From NCBI GenBank assembly GCA_028752905.1, contig JAQNBH010000013.1, positions 14,844,816-14,908,815 of the forward strand: a stretch of DNA of 64,000 nucleotides. Direction: 5' to 3'. The notes beneath the pieces were generated by a model, which saw nothing but the letters and a program-made list of their open reading frames with translations, did not search any database and was not told the DNA's origin. The position numbers and the translations under genes were made by a program. Position 1 is the stretch's first letter, and every line of letters starts with the position of its first letter. Source of the stretch: Cladorhizidae sp. MBARI D1340-BT2 (Eukaryota > Porifera > Demospongiae > Poecilosclerida > Cladorhizidae). Shown in pieces: positions 34,804 through 48,432 of the stretch.

Positions 34804-36484
34804 TCGAAAAATCAGTGCGGGTCAATTATATTTCGCGTTATATATTTTAAAACGCACTTTTCTCTGCTTATCTTAAACGCGCGCGCTATATACAGAGCGA
34901 GATGGCACTTCTACAATGATCAGGTCGATTACCTCCTGCTGTATTTGGGGAAAACAAGGAAGTCATTGCCTATTTTAGTAGCAAATCTCTTTTGGCAAGT
35001 ACTGTAACTTGTGGAATGCCAAGGGAAAAATATCTAAAAAGTAAATGATTATTGATAATAATATTATTATGATGAACATGTTTGGTGTTGTTACTTGGTG
35101 TACAGTTGCAGGTGTGTACAGTTGCAATGTAACTATGGTTAGATGTAAGAAGTACAGCCTGAAAGATGGGTTTGCATGCGGGTGTCCTGCGTGTAAAACC
35201 GTAAAGTCGATTCATCTTAGTTTGTATGTCGATGACGATATTTTTAGATATAATAGTAGAGATAAGAATTATATTCTATATATTTATTATTATTGAAGGG
35301 AGCTTCTTCACAAAGTCAATGCTTAGTCTGCAAACTTGGCTTCTTTTGATATATTGGTGGGCCAGAGAGTACCCAGTTACTGCTGCTGCAAGTGAAGCAG
35401 GGTGCAGTCGACCAACTGCGATTAACGTGTACCAGTGGTTGCGGGAAGTTTGCTCAACAGCCATTTGTATCTGTCCAGTAATCTTAGAGTCATCGTCAAA
35501 ATTGACGAGTCCCAATTCACAAGCCTAAAGGTGTGTTGTCAATTGTCACATTTGTCACATCAAGACTACATTCTTGTGGCCATAGCATCATTATCAGAAT
35601 AGCTTATAATTATTGTGGATACAGCATCATAGGGGCCGGCCACCATCCTCTGACATATGGGTATTTGGAATGGGTATTTGGATTGGTGGACACCAGTCAT
35701 ACTCCTGTACTGGGTATGCTGGAAACAATCACAATTCCACTCCATTCTATGTAGTTGTTCAACACAAATTTCCAGGTTACATGCAAATAGTTCCCATGGA
35801 GAGACGCTGCAACATTACTTCCTATCATACGGTCTCATGTTGCAATAATCCATTCGGATCAGTGGGCTGCATACAGACAGGTTGCTTCTCTGCCTGAAGT
35901 GGTTGCTCATCGGACTGTTAACCATTCAATAGAGTTCCCAAATCAACTCACAGGTGTGCACACACAAAATGTTGAATCCTACTGGAATAGAGTGAGTTAT
36001 ACCACAAGATATACACAGTATGTAGATAAATTAATTTTATGCAGGCGAAGATAAAGTTTAAAAGGATGAAGGGGGTTCGTCGACCTTGATGACTTCATGT
36101 GAAGGGAGAGGAATGCCAGCACAACTGCTGATGCTTTTGGCAGCATCCTACATGAAATCAAAACACAGTACCCTGTATAATTTTGTCCTCTGATGTTTTG
36201 TTTTGTTTAATTGTTTTGTTGTTGTTGTTTTTCGATGCTGCATTTGTTGTTTTATGAAGTTGTTTGAAGTTGTGTTAATATGAAGCTGTGTTACTTTTTT
36301 GTTGTTAGTATAGCTGCTATGAATATTGTTCTTTCCTGAGGTAGTTGTTATTTACTTCGAGTACCTTTCTTGATGGCTCCATTTTAACGTGAGAGTTTTA
36401 GCGCGAGCGTTTAAGTTCAGCAGAGAAAAGTACGTTTTAAAACATATACCGCGAAAATTAATAGACACGCACTGATTTTTCGAT
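34804..36484 (+). mobile_element. Merlin-type DNA transposon
   Basis: Inverted repeats of about 110 bp start TCGAAAAATCAGTGCG at 34804 and end with the reverse complement at 36484. They include TTTTAAAACG-ACTTTTCTCT. Inside is a spliced + strand transposase of the ISXO2/IS1016 type, the Merlin signature. The right terminus abuts the first monomer of the main satellite array. The left terminus abuts non-satellite DNA, and no target duplication is visible. Confidence 0.87.
34910..36083 (+). pseudogene. Merlin transposase (IS1595/ISXO2-like), decayed
   Basis: The zinc-ribbon part is MVRCKKYSLKDGFACGCPAC (about 35140-35200). Then comes MLSLQTWLLLIYWWAREYPV with a helix-turn-helix-like AAASEAGCSRPTA. 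The catalytic residues are Asp in KIDESQF (about 35500), Asp in HSDQWAAY (about 35850) and Glu in QNVESYWNR (about 35970). A 53 bp intron (35992-36044, GTGAGT...GCAG) precedes KFKRMKGV. Two more introns are likely near 35035-35110 and 35200-35295. Frameshifts between 35520 and 35850 (an apparent GYMQIVP frame change) make this copy inactive. Confidence 0.85.
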
Positions 36485-39400
36485 TCGCTTGATTGCTTCT
36501 GCATACTTCACTGTATGGATTTCATATAGTACAAAAGATAGGTCTCTCTGTGTGCTCTCTTTTGATACTAAACAAGTTGTAGCTTCATTGATTCTGCACA
36601 GTTCACCCTATGGATTTGATATATAGCTCAAAAGATAGGTCTCTCTGTGTGTTCTCGCTTGATACTAAAGATCCATAGATTCTGAAAACTTCAGTGTATA
36701 AACTTGTTATATAGCTCAAAGGATAGATCTCTCTGCGTGCTCTCTCTTGATACTAAACAATTTGTAGCTTCATTGCTTCTGCATACTTCACTGTATGGAT
36801 TTGATATTTCGCTTGCTCTAAAAGATAGGTCTCTCTGTGTGCTTTCTTTTGATACTAAACAAATTGTAGCTTAATAGATTCTGCACACTTCAATGTATGA
36901 AATTGTTATATAACTCAAAAGATAGGGTGCTCTGTCTTGATACTAAACAATTTGTAGCTTCATTGCTTCTGCATACTTCTCTGTATGGATTTGATATATA
37001 GCTCAAAAGATAGGCCTCTCTGTGTGCTCTCTTTTGATACTAAACAAGTTGTAGCTCTGCACAGTTCACCCTATGGATTTGATATATAGCTCAAAAGATA
37101 TGTCTCTCTCTGTGTTCTTTCATGATACTACAGTTCCATAGTTTCTGCACACTTCACTGTATCCACATGATATATAGCTCAAAAGAGAGGTCTCTCTGCG
37201 TGTTCTCGCTTGATACTAAAGATCTAGAGATTCTGCATACTTCAGTGTATAAACTTGTTATATAACTCAAAAGATTGGTCTCTGCGTGCTCTCTCTTGAT
37301 ACTAAACAAGTTGTAGATTCATTGGTTCTGCATACTTCACTGTATGGATTTAATATATAGCTCAAAAGATATGTCTCTCTGTGTGCTCTCTTTTGATAAT
37401 AAACAAGTTGTAGCTTCATGGATACTGCAAACTTCACTGTATAGATTTGATATATAGCTCAAGTGATAGGTTTCTCTCTGTACTCTCTATTATTACTAAA
37501 CAAGTTGTAGCTTCATAGATTCTGCACACTTCATTGTATGAACTTGTTATATAGCTCAAAAGATAGGTCTCTCTGCGTGCTCTCTCTTGATACTAAACAA
37601 GTTGTAGCTTCATTGATTCTACAAACTTCACTGTATGGATTTGATATATAGGTTAAAAGATAGGCCTCTCTGTGTGCTCTCTTTTGATACTAAACGAGTT
37701 GTAGCTTCATTGATTCTGCACAGTTCACCCTATGGATTTGATATATAGCTCAAAAGATAGGTCTCAATCTCTGTTCTTTCATGATACTACAGTTCCATAG
37801 TTTCTGCACACTTCACTGTATCCACATGATATATAGCTCAAAAGAGAGCTCTCTCTGCGTGTTCTCGCTTGATACTAAAGATCCATAGAATCTGAAAACT
37901 TCAGTGTATAAACTTTTTATATAGCTCAAAAGATTGATCTCTCTGCGTGCTCTCTCTTGATACTAAACAATTTGTAGTTCCTTTGCTTCTGCATACTTCA
38001 CTGTATGGATTTGATATATAGCTCAAAAGATAGGTCTCTCTGTGTGCTCTCTTGATACTAAACAAGTTTTAGCTTCATTGTTTCTGCATACTTCGCTGTA
38101 TGGATTTGATATATAGCTTAAAAGATAGGTCTCTCTGTGTGCTCTCTTTTGTACTAAACAAGTTGTAGCTTCATAGATTCTGCACACTTCAGTGTATGAA
38201 CTTGTTATATAGCTCAAAAGATAGGTCTCTCTGCGTGCTCTCTCTTGATACTAAACAAGTTGTAGCTTCATTGATTCATCATACTTCACTGTATGGATTT
38301 AGTATATAGCTCAAAAGATAGGCCTCTCTGTGTGCTCTCTTTTGATACTAAACAAGTTGTAGTTTCATTTATTCTGCACAATTCACCCTATGGATTTGAT
38401 ATAATTATACCTCAAAAGATAGGTCTCTCTCTGTGTTCTTTCATGATACTACAGTTCCATAGTTTCTGCACACTTCACTGTATCCACATGATATATAGCT
38501 CAAAAGAGAGATCTCTCTGCGTGTTCTCGCTTTATTCTAAAGATCCAGAGATTCTGCACACTTCAGTGTATAAACTTGTTATATAACTCAAAAGATAGGT
38601 CTCTCTGCGTGCTCTCTCTTGATACTAAACAAGTTGTAGCTTCATTGATTCTGAATACTTCACTGTATGGATTTGATATTTAGCTCAAAAGATAGGTCTC
38701 TCTGTGTGCTCTCTTTTGATACTAAACAAGTTGTAGTTTAATAGATCCTGCACACTTCAATGTATGAAAATGTTATATAGCTCAAAAGATAGGTCTCTCT
38801 GCGTGCTCTCTATTGATACTAAACAATTTGTAGCTTCATTGCTTCTGAATACTTAAACTGTATAGATTTGATATATAGCTCAAAAGATAGGTCTCTCTGT
38901 GTGCTCTCTTTTGATACTAAACAAGTTGTAGCTTCATAGATTCTGCACACTTGAATGTATGAACTTATTATATAGCTCAAAAGATAGGTCTCTGCGTGCT
39001 CTCTCTTGATACTAAACAATTTGTAGCTTCATTGCTTGTGCACACATCACTGTATGGATTTGATATATAGCTCAAAAGATAGGTCTCTCTGTGTTCTCTC
39101 TTTTGATACAAGTTGTAGCTTCATTGATTCTGCATACTTCGCTGTATGTATTTGATATATAGATCAAAAGATAGGCCTATCTGTGTGCTCTCTTTTGATA
39201 CTAAACAAGTTGTAGCTTCATTGATTCTGCACAGTTCACCCTATGGATTTGATATATAGCCCAAAAGATAGGTCTCTCTGTGTGTTCTCGCTTGACACTA
39301 AAGATCCATAGATTCTGAAAACTTCAGTGTATAAACTTGTCATATAGCTCAAAAGATAGATCTCTCTGCGTGCTCTCTCTTGATACTAAACAATTTGTAG

Positions 39401-39507
39401 CTTCATTGTTCTGCATACTTCACTGTATGGATTTGATATTTAGCTAAAAAGATAGGTCTCTCTGTGTGCTCTCATTTGATACTAAACAAGTTGTAGCTTA
39501 ATGGATT

Positions 39508-42500
39508 CTGCACACTTCAATGTATGAAATTGTTATACAGCTCAAAAGATAGGGTGCTCTGTCTTGTTACTAAACAATTTGTAGCTTCATTGCTTCTGGA
39601 TACTTCATTGTATGGATTTGATATATAGCACAAAAGATAGGTCTCTCTGTGTGCTCTCTTTTGATACTAAACAAGTTGTAGCTTCATTGATTCTGCACAG
39701 TTCACCCTATGGATTTGATATATAACTCAAAAGATAGGTCTCTCTGTGTGTTCTCGCTTGATACTAAAGATCAATAGATTCTAAAAACTTCAATGTTTAA
39801 ACTTGTTATATAGCTCAAAAGATAGATCTCTCTGCGTGCTCTCTCTTGATACTAAACAATTTGTAGCTTCATTGCTTCTGCATACTTCACTGTATGGATT
39901 TGATATTTAGCTCAAAAGATAGATCTCTCTGTGTGCATTCTTTTGATACCAAACAAGTTGTAGCTTAATAGATTCTGCACACTTCAATGTATGAAATTGT
40001 TATATAGCTCAAAAGATAGATCTCTCTGCGTGCTCTCTCTTGATACTAAACAATTTGTAGCTTCATTGCTTCTGCATACTTCACTGTATGGATTTGATAT
40101 TTAGCTCAAAAGATAGATCTCTCTGTGTGCATTCTTTTGATACTAAACAAGTTGTAGCTTAATAGATTCTGCACACTTGAATGTATGAACTTATTATATA
40201 GCTCAAAAGATAGGTCTCTCTGCGTGCTCTCTCTTGATACTAAACAATTTGTAGCTTCATTGCTTGTGCATACATCACTGTATGGATTTGATATATAGCT
40301 CAAAAGATAGGTCTCAATCTCTGTTCTTTCATGATACTACAGTTCCATAGTTTCTGCACACTTCACTGTATCCACATGATATATAGCTCAAAAGAGAGCT
40401 CTCTCTGCGTGTTCTCGCTTGATACTAAATATCCATAGAATCTGAAAACTTCAGTGTATAAACTTGTTATATAGCTCAAAAGATTGATCTCTCTGCGTGC
40501 TCTCTCTTGATTACTAAACAAGTTGTAGCTTCATTGATTCATCATACTTCACTGTATGGATGTAGTATATAGCTCAAAAGATAGGCCTCTCTGTGTGCTC
40601 TCTTTTGATACTAAACAAGTTGTAGCTTCATTTATTCTGCACAATTCACCCTATGGATTTGATATAATTATACCTCAAAAGATAGGTCTCTCTCTGTGTT
40701 CTTTCATGATACTACAGTTCCATAGTTTCTGCACACTTCACTGTATCCACATGATATATAGCTCAAAAGAGAGATCTCTCTGCGTGTTCTCGCTTTATTC
40801 TAAAGATCCAGAGATTCTGCACACTTCAGTGTATAAACTTGATATATAACTCAAAAGATAGGTCTCTCTGCGTGCTCTCTCTTCATACTAAACAAGTTGT
40901 AGCTTCATTGATTCTGAATACTTCACTGTATGGATTTGATATTTAGCTCAAAAGATAGGTCTCTCTGTGTGCTCTCTTTTGATACTAAACAAGTTGTAGT
41001 TTAATAGATCCTGCACACTTCAATGTATTAAAATGCTATATAGCTCAAAAGATAGGTCTCTCTGCGTGCTCTCTATTGATACTAAACAATTTGTAGCTTC
41101 ATTGCTTCTGAATACTTAACTGTATAGATTTGATATATAGCTCAAAAGATAGGTCTCTCTGTGTGCTCTCTTTTGATACTAAACAAGTTGTAGCTTCATA
41201 GATTCTGTACACTTGAATGTATGAACTTATGATTTAATGTTGCTATTGCTGAGCCTGTTAAGGCCATCACATATATAATACAGCACAGTGTGAAACTATT
41301 TAGTAACTAACCTAATAACAATCTATATTTTAAAAAAGAAGTCAACAGTACTTAATTAATAAAATTATCCACAATATTAAGTTACAAGTGTCCCGCTGCT
41401 CAGGAAGGGGGGGACAGGAGTGGACCAAAGATCATTCCTCAGCTGACCATACAACAATTCCTTTCTCCTCTGCCACCACTTCCCTACCCAATACATAACA
41501 CACTCACCCACCTCCTCCATCACTGCATCACTTACTCCCTCCACATCTTTCCCCAAAAGCAATGCCACCTTTCCATCCTTACTCACTCTTCTTAATTCAT
41601 CCAGCCACTGTCTTGCCCCTGCAATTCTGCGTACCTCATCTATCAGAACCAGCCGATCCCTCTCAAATTCCCCGCATGTCACCAAGAAATGTTCCACATC
41701 CTCCCCTGCTCCACTATCACACATTATACACCTCTCATCCCTAACTATCCCACATCTCTTCTTATCCTCTAACAACCCAGCTGATGCAGTCCTCAGTCTA
41801 AATTGCAGCCGCACACCTTCCTGACCATGCATGGACCTCACATACCTCTCCACTCCTGCACCATTCTTTGCCGATTTATAATAATTCAGCGTACTTTTCC
41901 CGTCTACTTCCTCCTCCCAGTCCTTCTCATTTCTCACCTTCACTTTCCCCTTCCACTTGCGCACTGATCCAACCTCGTTGTTTATCTTGTACTTTCTCCT
42001 CAAGATCTCATATTCTTCCCACCATCCAATTCCTCCATCCTCTCGTAGTTTATTTACAACAACTTTAACCAATCTGCTCTGTTCCAACACCTCTAATCTC
42101 TTGCCAAACAAAACCTTCATCTCTTCCCTCCTCTCCTCTAGCTTCCTCCACCCCATATCTCCCCGTATTGCCACTCCTGCTACTGTATCACTTGCCCCCA
42201 ACAGTCTCCTACCCACTCTCATCTGTGCTGACTCCAACTTCTTGCGAGCATTCCGTCCTCCTGTCCACCACACTTCGGCTGCATGCTCCATACTGGGTCT
42301 CGCTAGAAGCTCCCACACCATTCTTCCTCTGTCTACTTCCACCTGCCCATTCACTCTACTCATCCATATTACCTTTCCAACCCACTCTTCTGCCTTCTTT
42401 GCCATCTTATCTAACTGAACATTACCCCTTAGCTTCCTATCAAACCATATTCCTAAGTACTTGAATTCTTTGACCTCTTCCAATATCTCCTCACCAATCC

Positions 42501-45500
42501 TCCAATGCACTTCTGATTCCTTCTTCCCTACTACCATGACCTTGCTCTTCTTGCTATTAAATTTCATCTTCCACCTTAACACATACGCCTGTACCACATC
42601 CAACATAGCTTGCAGTTCCACCCCTAAGTCAGCCAGAAGAACAACATCATCTGCATACATGAGTGCCCCACACCAGCAGCCTTCCACTTTGACTCCTAGC
42701 TCAGTTCTCTCCAATTCCTCTGCCATTCCCATCAGATATATATTGAAAAGAAGTGGAAACAAAGGTATTATATAGCTCAAAAGATAGGTCTCTCTGCGTG
42801 CTCTCTCTTGATACTAAACAATTTGTAGCTTCATTGCTTGTGCACACATCACTGTATGGATTTGATATATAGCTCAAAAGATAGGTCTCTCTGTGTTCTC
42901 TCTTTTGATACAAGTTGTAGCTTCATTGATTCTGCATACTTCGCTGTATGTATTTGATATATAGATCAAAAGATAGGCCTATCTGTGTGCTCTCTTTTGA
43001 TACTAAACAAGTTGTAGCTTCATTGATTCTGCACAGTTCACCCTATGGATTTGATATATAGCCCAAAAGATAGGTCTCTGTGTGTTCTCGCTTGACACTA
43101 AAGATCCATAGATTCTGAAAACTTCAGTGTATAAACTTGTCATATAGCTCAAAAGATAGATCTCTCTGCGTGCTCTCTCTTGATACTAAACAAGTTGTAG
43201 CTTAATAGATTCTGCACACTTCAATGTATGAAATTGTTATATAGCTCAAAAGATAGATCTCTCTGCGTGCTCTCTCTTGATACTAAACAATTTGTAGCTT
43301 CATTGCTTCTGCATACTTCACTGTATGGATTTGATATTTAGCTCAAAAGATAGATCTCTCTGTGTGCATTATTTTGATACTAAACAATTTGTAGCTTCAT
43401 TGCTTCTGAATACTTAACTGTATAGATTTAATATTTAGCTCAAAAGATAGATCTCTCTGTGTGCATTCTTTTGATACTAAACAAGTTGTAGCTTAATAGA
43501 TTCTGCACACTTGAATGTATGAACTTATTATATAGCTCAAAAGATAGGTATCTCTGCGTGCTCTCTCTTGATACTAAACAATTTGTAGCTTCATTGCTTG
43601 TGCATACATCACTGTATGGATTTGATATATAGCTCAAAAGATAGGTCTCTCTGTGTTCTCTCTTTTGATACTAAACAAGTTGTAGCTTCATTGATTCTGC
43701 ATACTTCGCTGTATGGATTTGATATATAGGTCAAAAGATAGGACTATCTGTGTGCTCTCTTTTGATACTAAACAAGTTGTAGCTTCATTGATTCTGCACA
43801 GTTCACCATATGGATTTGATATATAGCCCAAAAGATAGGTCTCTCTGTGTGTTCTCGCTTGACACTAAAGATCCATAGATTCTGAAAACTTCAGTGTATA
43901 AACTTGTCATATAGCTCAAAAGATAGATCTCTCTGCGTGCTCTCTCTTGATACTAAACAATTTGTAGCTTCATTGTTCTGCATACTTCACTGTATGGATT
44001 TGATATTTAGCTATAAAGATAGGTCTCTCTGTGTGCTCTCATTTGATACTAAACAAGTTGTAGCTTAATGGATTCTGCACACTTCAATGTATGAAATTGT
44101 TATATAGCTCAAAAGATAGGGTGCTCTGTCTTGTTACTAAACAATTTGTAGCTTCATTGCTTCTGCATACTTCATTGTATGGATTTGATATATAGCACAA
44201 AAGATAGGTCTCTCTGTGTGCTCTCTTTTGATACTAAACAAGTTGTAGCTTGATTGATTCTGTATACTTTACTGTATGGATTTGATATGTAGGTCAAAAG
44301 ATAGGCCTATCTGTGTTGTGCTCCCTTTTGATACTAAACAAGTTGTAGCTTCATTGATTCTGCACAGTTCACCCTATGGATTTGATATATAACTCAAAAG
44401 ATAGGTCTCTCTGTGTGTTCTCGCTTGATACTAAAGATCAATAGATTCTAAAAACTTCAATGTTTAAACTTGTTATATAGCTCAAAAGATAGATCTCTCT
44501 GCGTGCTCTCTCTTGATACTAAACAATTTGTAGCTTCATTGCTTCTGCATACTTCACTGTATGGATTTGATATTTAGCTCAAAAGATAGATCTCTCTGTG
44601 TGCATTCTTTTGATATACTAAACAAGTTGTAGCTTAATAGATTCTGCACACTTCAATGTATGAAATTGTTATATAGCTTAAAAGATAGATCTCTCTGCGT
44701 GCTCTCTCTTGATACTAAACAAGTTGTAGCTTCATTGATTCTACAAACTTCACTGTATGGATTTGATATTTAGCTCAAAAGATAGATCTCTCTGTGTGCA
44801 TTCTTTTGATATACTAAACAAGTTGTAGCTTAATGGATTCTGCACACTTCAATTTATGAAATTGTTATATAGCTCAAAAGATAGGGTGCTCTGTCTTGTT
44901 ACTAAACAATTTGTAGCTTCATTGCTTCTGCATACTTCATTGTATGGATTTGATATATAGCACAAAAGATAGGTCTCTCTGTGTGCTCTCTTTTGATACT
45001 AAACGAGTTGTAGCTTCATTGAATCTGCACAGTTCACCCTATGGATTTGATATATAGCTCAAAAGATAGGTCTCAATCTCTGTTCTTTCATGATACTACA
45101 GTTCCATAGTTTCTGCACACTTCACTGTATCCACATGATATATAGCTCAAAAGAGAGCTCTCTCTGCGTGTTCTCGCTTGATACTAAAGATCCATAGAAT
45201 CTGAAAACTTCAGTGTATAAACTTGTTATATAGCTCAAAAGATAGATCTCTCTGCATGCTCTCTCTTGATACTAAACAATTTGTAGTTCCATTGCTTCTG
45301 CATACTTCACTGTATGGATTTGATATATAGCTCAAAAGATAGGTCTCTCTGTGTGCTCTCTTGATACTAAACAAGTTTTAGCTTCATTGTTTCTGCATAC
45401 TTCGCTGTATGGATTTGATATATAGCTTAAAAGATAGGTCTCTCTGTGTGCTCTCTTTTGTACTACACAAGTTGTAGCTTCATAGATTCTGCACACTTCA

Positions 45501-48432
45501 GTGTATGAACTTGTTATATAGCTCAAAAGATAGGTCTCTCTGCGTGCACTCTCTTGATACTAAACAAGTTGTAGCTTCATTGATTCATCATACTTCACTG
45601 TATGGATTTAGTATATAGCTCAAAAGATAGGCCTCTCTGTGTGCTCTCTTTTGATACTAAACAAGTTGTAGCTTCATTTATTCTGCACAATTCACCCTAT
45701 GGATTTGATATAATTATACCTCAAAAGATAGGTCTCTCTCTGTGTTCTTTCATGATACTACAGTTCCATAGTTTCTGCACACTTCACTGTATCCACATGA
45801 TATATAGCTCAAAAGAAAGATCTCTCTGCGTGTTCTCGCTTTATTCTAAAGATCCAGAGATTCTGCACACTTCAGTGTATAAACTTGTTATATAACTCAA
45901 AAGATAGGTCTCTCTGCGTGCTCTCTCTTGATACTAAACAAGTTGTAGTTTCATTGATTCTGAATACTTCACTGTATGGATTTGATATTTAGCTCAAAAG
46001 ATAGGTCTCTCTGTGTGCTCTCTTTTGATACTAAACAAGTTGTAGTTTAATAGATCCTGCACACTTCAATGTATGAAAATGTTATATAGCTCAAAAGATA
46101 GGTCTCTCTGCGTGCTCTCTATTGATACTAAACAATTTGTAGCTTCATTGCTTCTGAATACTTAACTGTATAGATTTGATATATAGCTCAAAAGATAGGT
46201 CTCTCTGTGTGCTCTCTTTTGATACCAAACAAGTTGTAGGTTCATAGATTCTGCACACTTGAATGTATGAACTTATTATATAGCTCAAAAGATAGGTCTC
46301 TCTGCGTGCTCTCTCTTGATACTAAACAATTTGTAGCTTCATTGCTTGTGCACACATCACTGTTGGATTTGATATATAGCTCAAAAGATAGGTCTCTCTG
46401 TGTTCTCTCTTTTGATACAAGTTGTAGCTTCATTGATTCTGCATACTTCGCTGTATGGATTTGATATATAGGTCAAAAGATAGGCCTATCTGTGTGCTCT
46501 CTTTTGATACTAAACAAGTTGTAGCTTCATTGATTCTGCACAGTTCACCCTATGGATTTGATATATAGCCCAAAAGATAGGTCTCTCTGTGTGTTCTCGC
46601 TTGACACTAAAGATCCATAGATTCTGAAAACTTCAGTGTATAAACTTGTCATATAGCTCAAAAGATAGATCTCTCTGCGTGCTCTCTCTTGATACTAAAC
46701 AATTTGTAGCTTCATTGTCCTGCATACTTCACTGTATGGATTTGATATTTAGCTAAAAAGATAGGTCTCTCTGTGTGCTCTCATTTGATACTAAACAAGT
46801 TGTAGCTTAATGGATTCTGCACACTTCAATGTATGAAATTGTTATATAGCTCAAAAGATAGGGTGCTCTGTCTTGTTACTAAACAATTTGTAGCTTCATT
46901 GCTTCTGCATACTTCATTATATGGATTTGATATATAGCACAAAAGATAAGTCTCTCTGTGTGCTCTCTTTTGATACTAAACAAGTTGTAGCTTGATTGAT
47001 TCTGTATACTTCACTGTATGGATTTGATATGTAGGTCAAAAGATAGGCCTATCTGTGTGCTCCCTTTTGATACTAAACAAGTTGTAGCTTCATTGATTCT
47101 GCACAGTTCACCCTATGGATTTGATATATTACTCAAAAGATAGGTCTCTCTGTGTGTTCTCGCTTGATACTAAAGATCAATAGATTCTAAAAACTTCAAT
47201 GTTTAAACTTGTTATATAGCTCAAAAGATAGATCTCTCTGCGTGCTCTCTCTTGATACTAAACAATTTGTAGCTTCATTGCTTCTGCATACTTCACTGTA
47301 TGGATTTGATATTTAGCTCAAAAGATAGATCTCTCTGTGTGCATTCTTTTGATATACTAAACAAGTTGTAGCTTAATAGATTCTGCACACTTCAATGTAT
47401 GAAATTGTTATATAGCTTAAAAGATAGATCTCTCTGCGTGCTCTCTCTTGATACTAAACAATTTGTAGCTTCATTGCTTCTGCATACTTCACTGTATGGA
47501 TTTGATATATAGCTCAATAGATAGGTCTCTCTGTGTGCTCTCTTTTGATTCTAAACAAGTTGTAGCTTCATAGATTCTGCACAAATCAGTGTATGAACTT
47601 GTTATATAGCTCAAAAGATAGGTCTCTCTGTTTGCTCTCTCTTGATACTAAACAATTTGTAGCTTCATTGCTTCTGCATACTTCACTGTATGGATTTGAT
47701 ATATAGCACAAAAGATAGATCTCTCTGTGTGCTCTCTTTTGATACTAAACAAGTTGTAGCTTCATTGATTCATCATACTTCATTGTATGGATTTAGTATA
47801 TAGCTCAAAAGATAGGCCTCTCTGTGTGCTCTCTTTTGATACTAAACAAGTTGTAGCTTCATTTATTCTGCACAGTTCACCCTATGGATTTGATATATAG
47901 GTCAAAAGATAGGCCTCTCTGTGTGCTCTCTTTTGATACTAAACAAGTTGTAGCTTCATTTATTCTGCACAGTTCACCCTATGGATTTGATATATAGGTC
48001 AAAAGATAGGCCTCTCTGTGTGCTCTCTTTTGATACTAAACAAGTTGTAGCTTCATTTATTCTGCACAATTCACCCTATGGATTTGATATATACCTCAAA
48101 AGATAAGTCTCTCTCTGTATTCTTTCATGATACTACAGTTCCATAGTTTCTGCACACTTCACTGTATCCACATGATATATAGCTCAAAAGAGAGATCTCT
48201 CTGCGTGTTCTCGCTTTATTCTAAAGATCCAGAGATTCTGCACACTTCAGTGTATAAACTTGATATATAACTCAAAAGATAGGTCTCTCTGCGTGCTCTC
48301 TCTTCATTACTAAACAAGTTGTAGCTTCATTGATTCTGAATACTTCATTGTATGGATTTGATATTTAGCTCAAAAGATAGGTCTCTCTGTGTGCTCTCTT
48401 TTGATACTAAACAAGTTGTAGTTTAATAGATC
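39508..48432 (+). repeat. 8,925 bp higher-order unit, copy 1
   Basis: Colinear at exactly 8,925 bp offset with sequence from 48433 on. The left limit is set by the last mismatch (39507 against 48432). It contains about 76 monomers and one LINE fragment (41231-42766). Confidence 0.93.
41231..42766 (-). mobile_element. 5'-truncated LINE fragment in the array, copy 1
   Basis: A 1.54 kb insert with satellite on both sides. The minus-strand ORF (42780-41377; its first residues are satellite) starts within the RT palm at PLLFNIYL. It includes MYADDVVLLADLG, the catalytic box, then thumb motifs, and a Cys-His knuckle C-x2-C-x9-H-x4-C (CIMCDSGAGEDVEHFLVTC). It ends at a proper stop followed by about 145 bp of 3' UTR. 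5' truncation is usual for LINE insertion by target-primed reverse transcription. The 460-residue frame is fully open, so the insertion is recent or conserved by homogenisation. Confidence 0.92.

Noticed and set aside
41562..42775. Several + strand Pro/Ser-rich ORFs opposite the LINE ORF (also 50487-51700)
   Set aside because: Antisense shadows of the RT frame, which carries real catalytic motifs.
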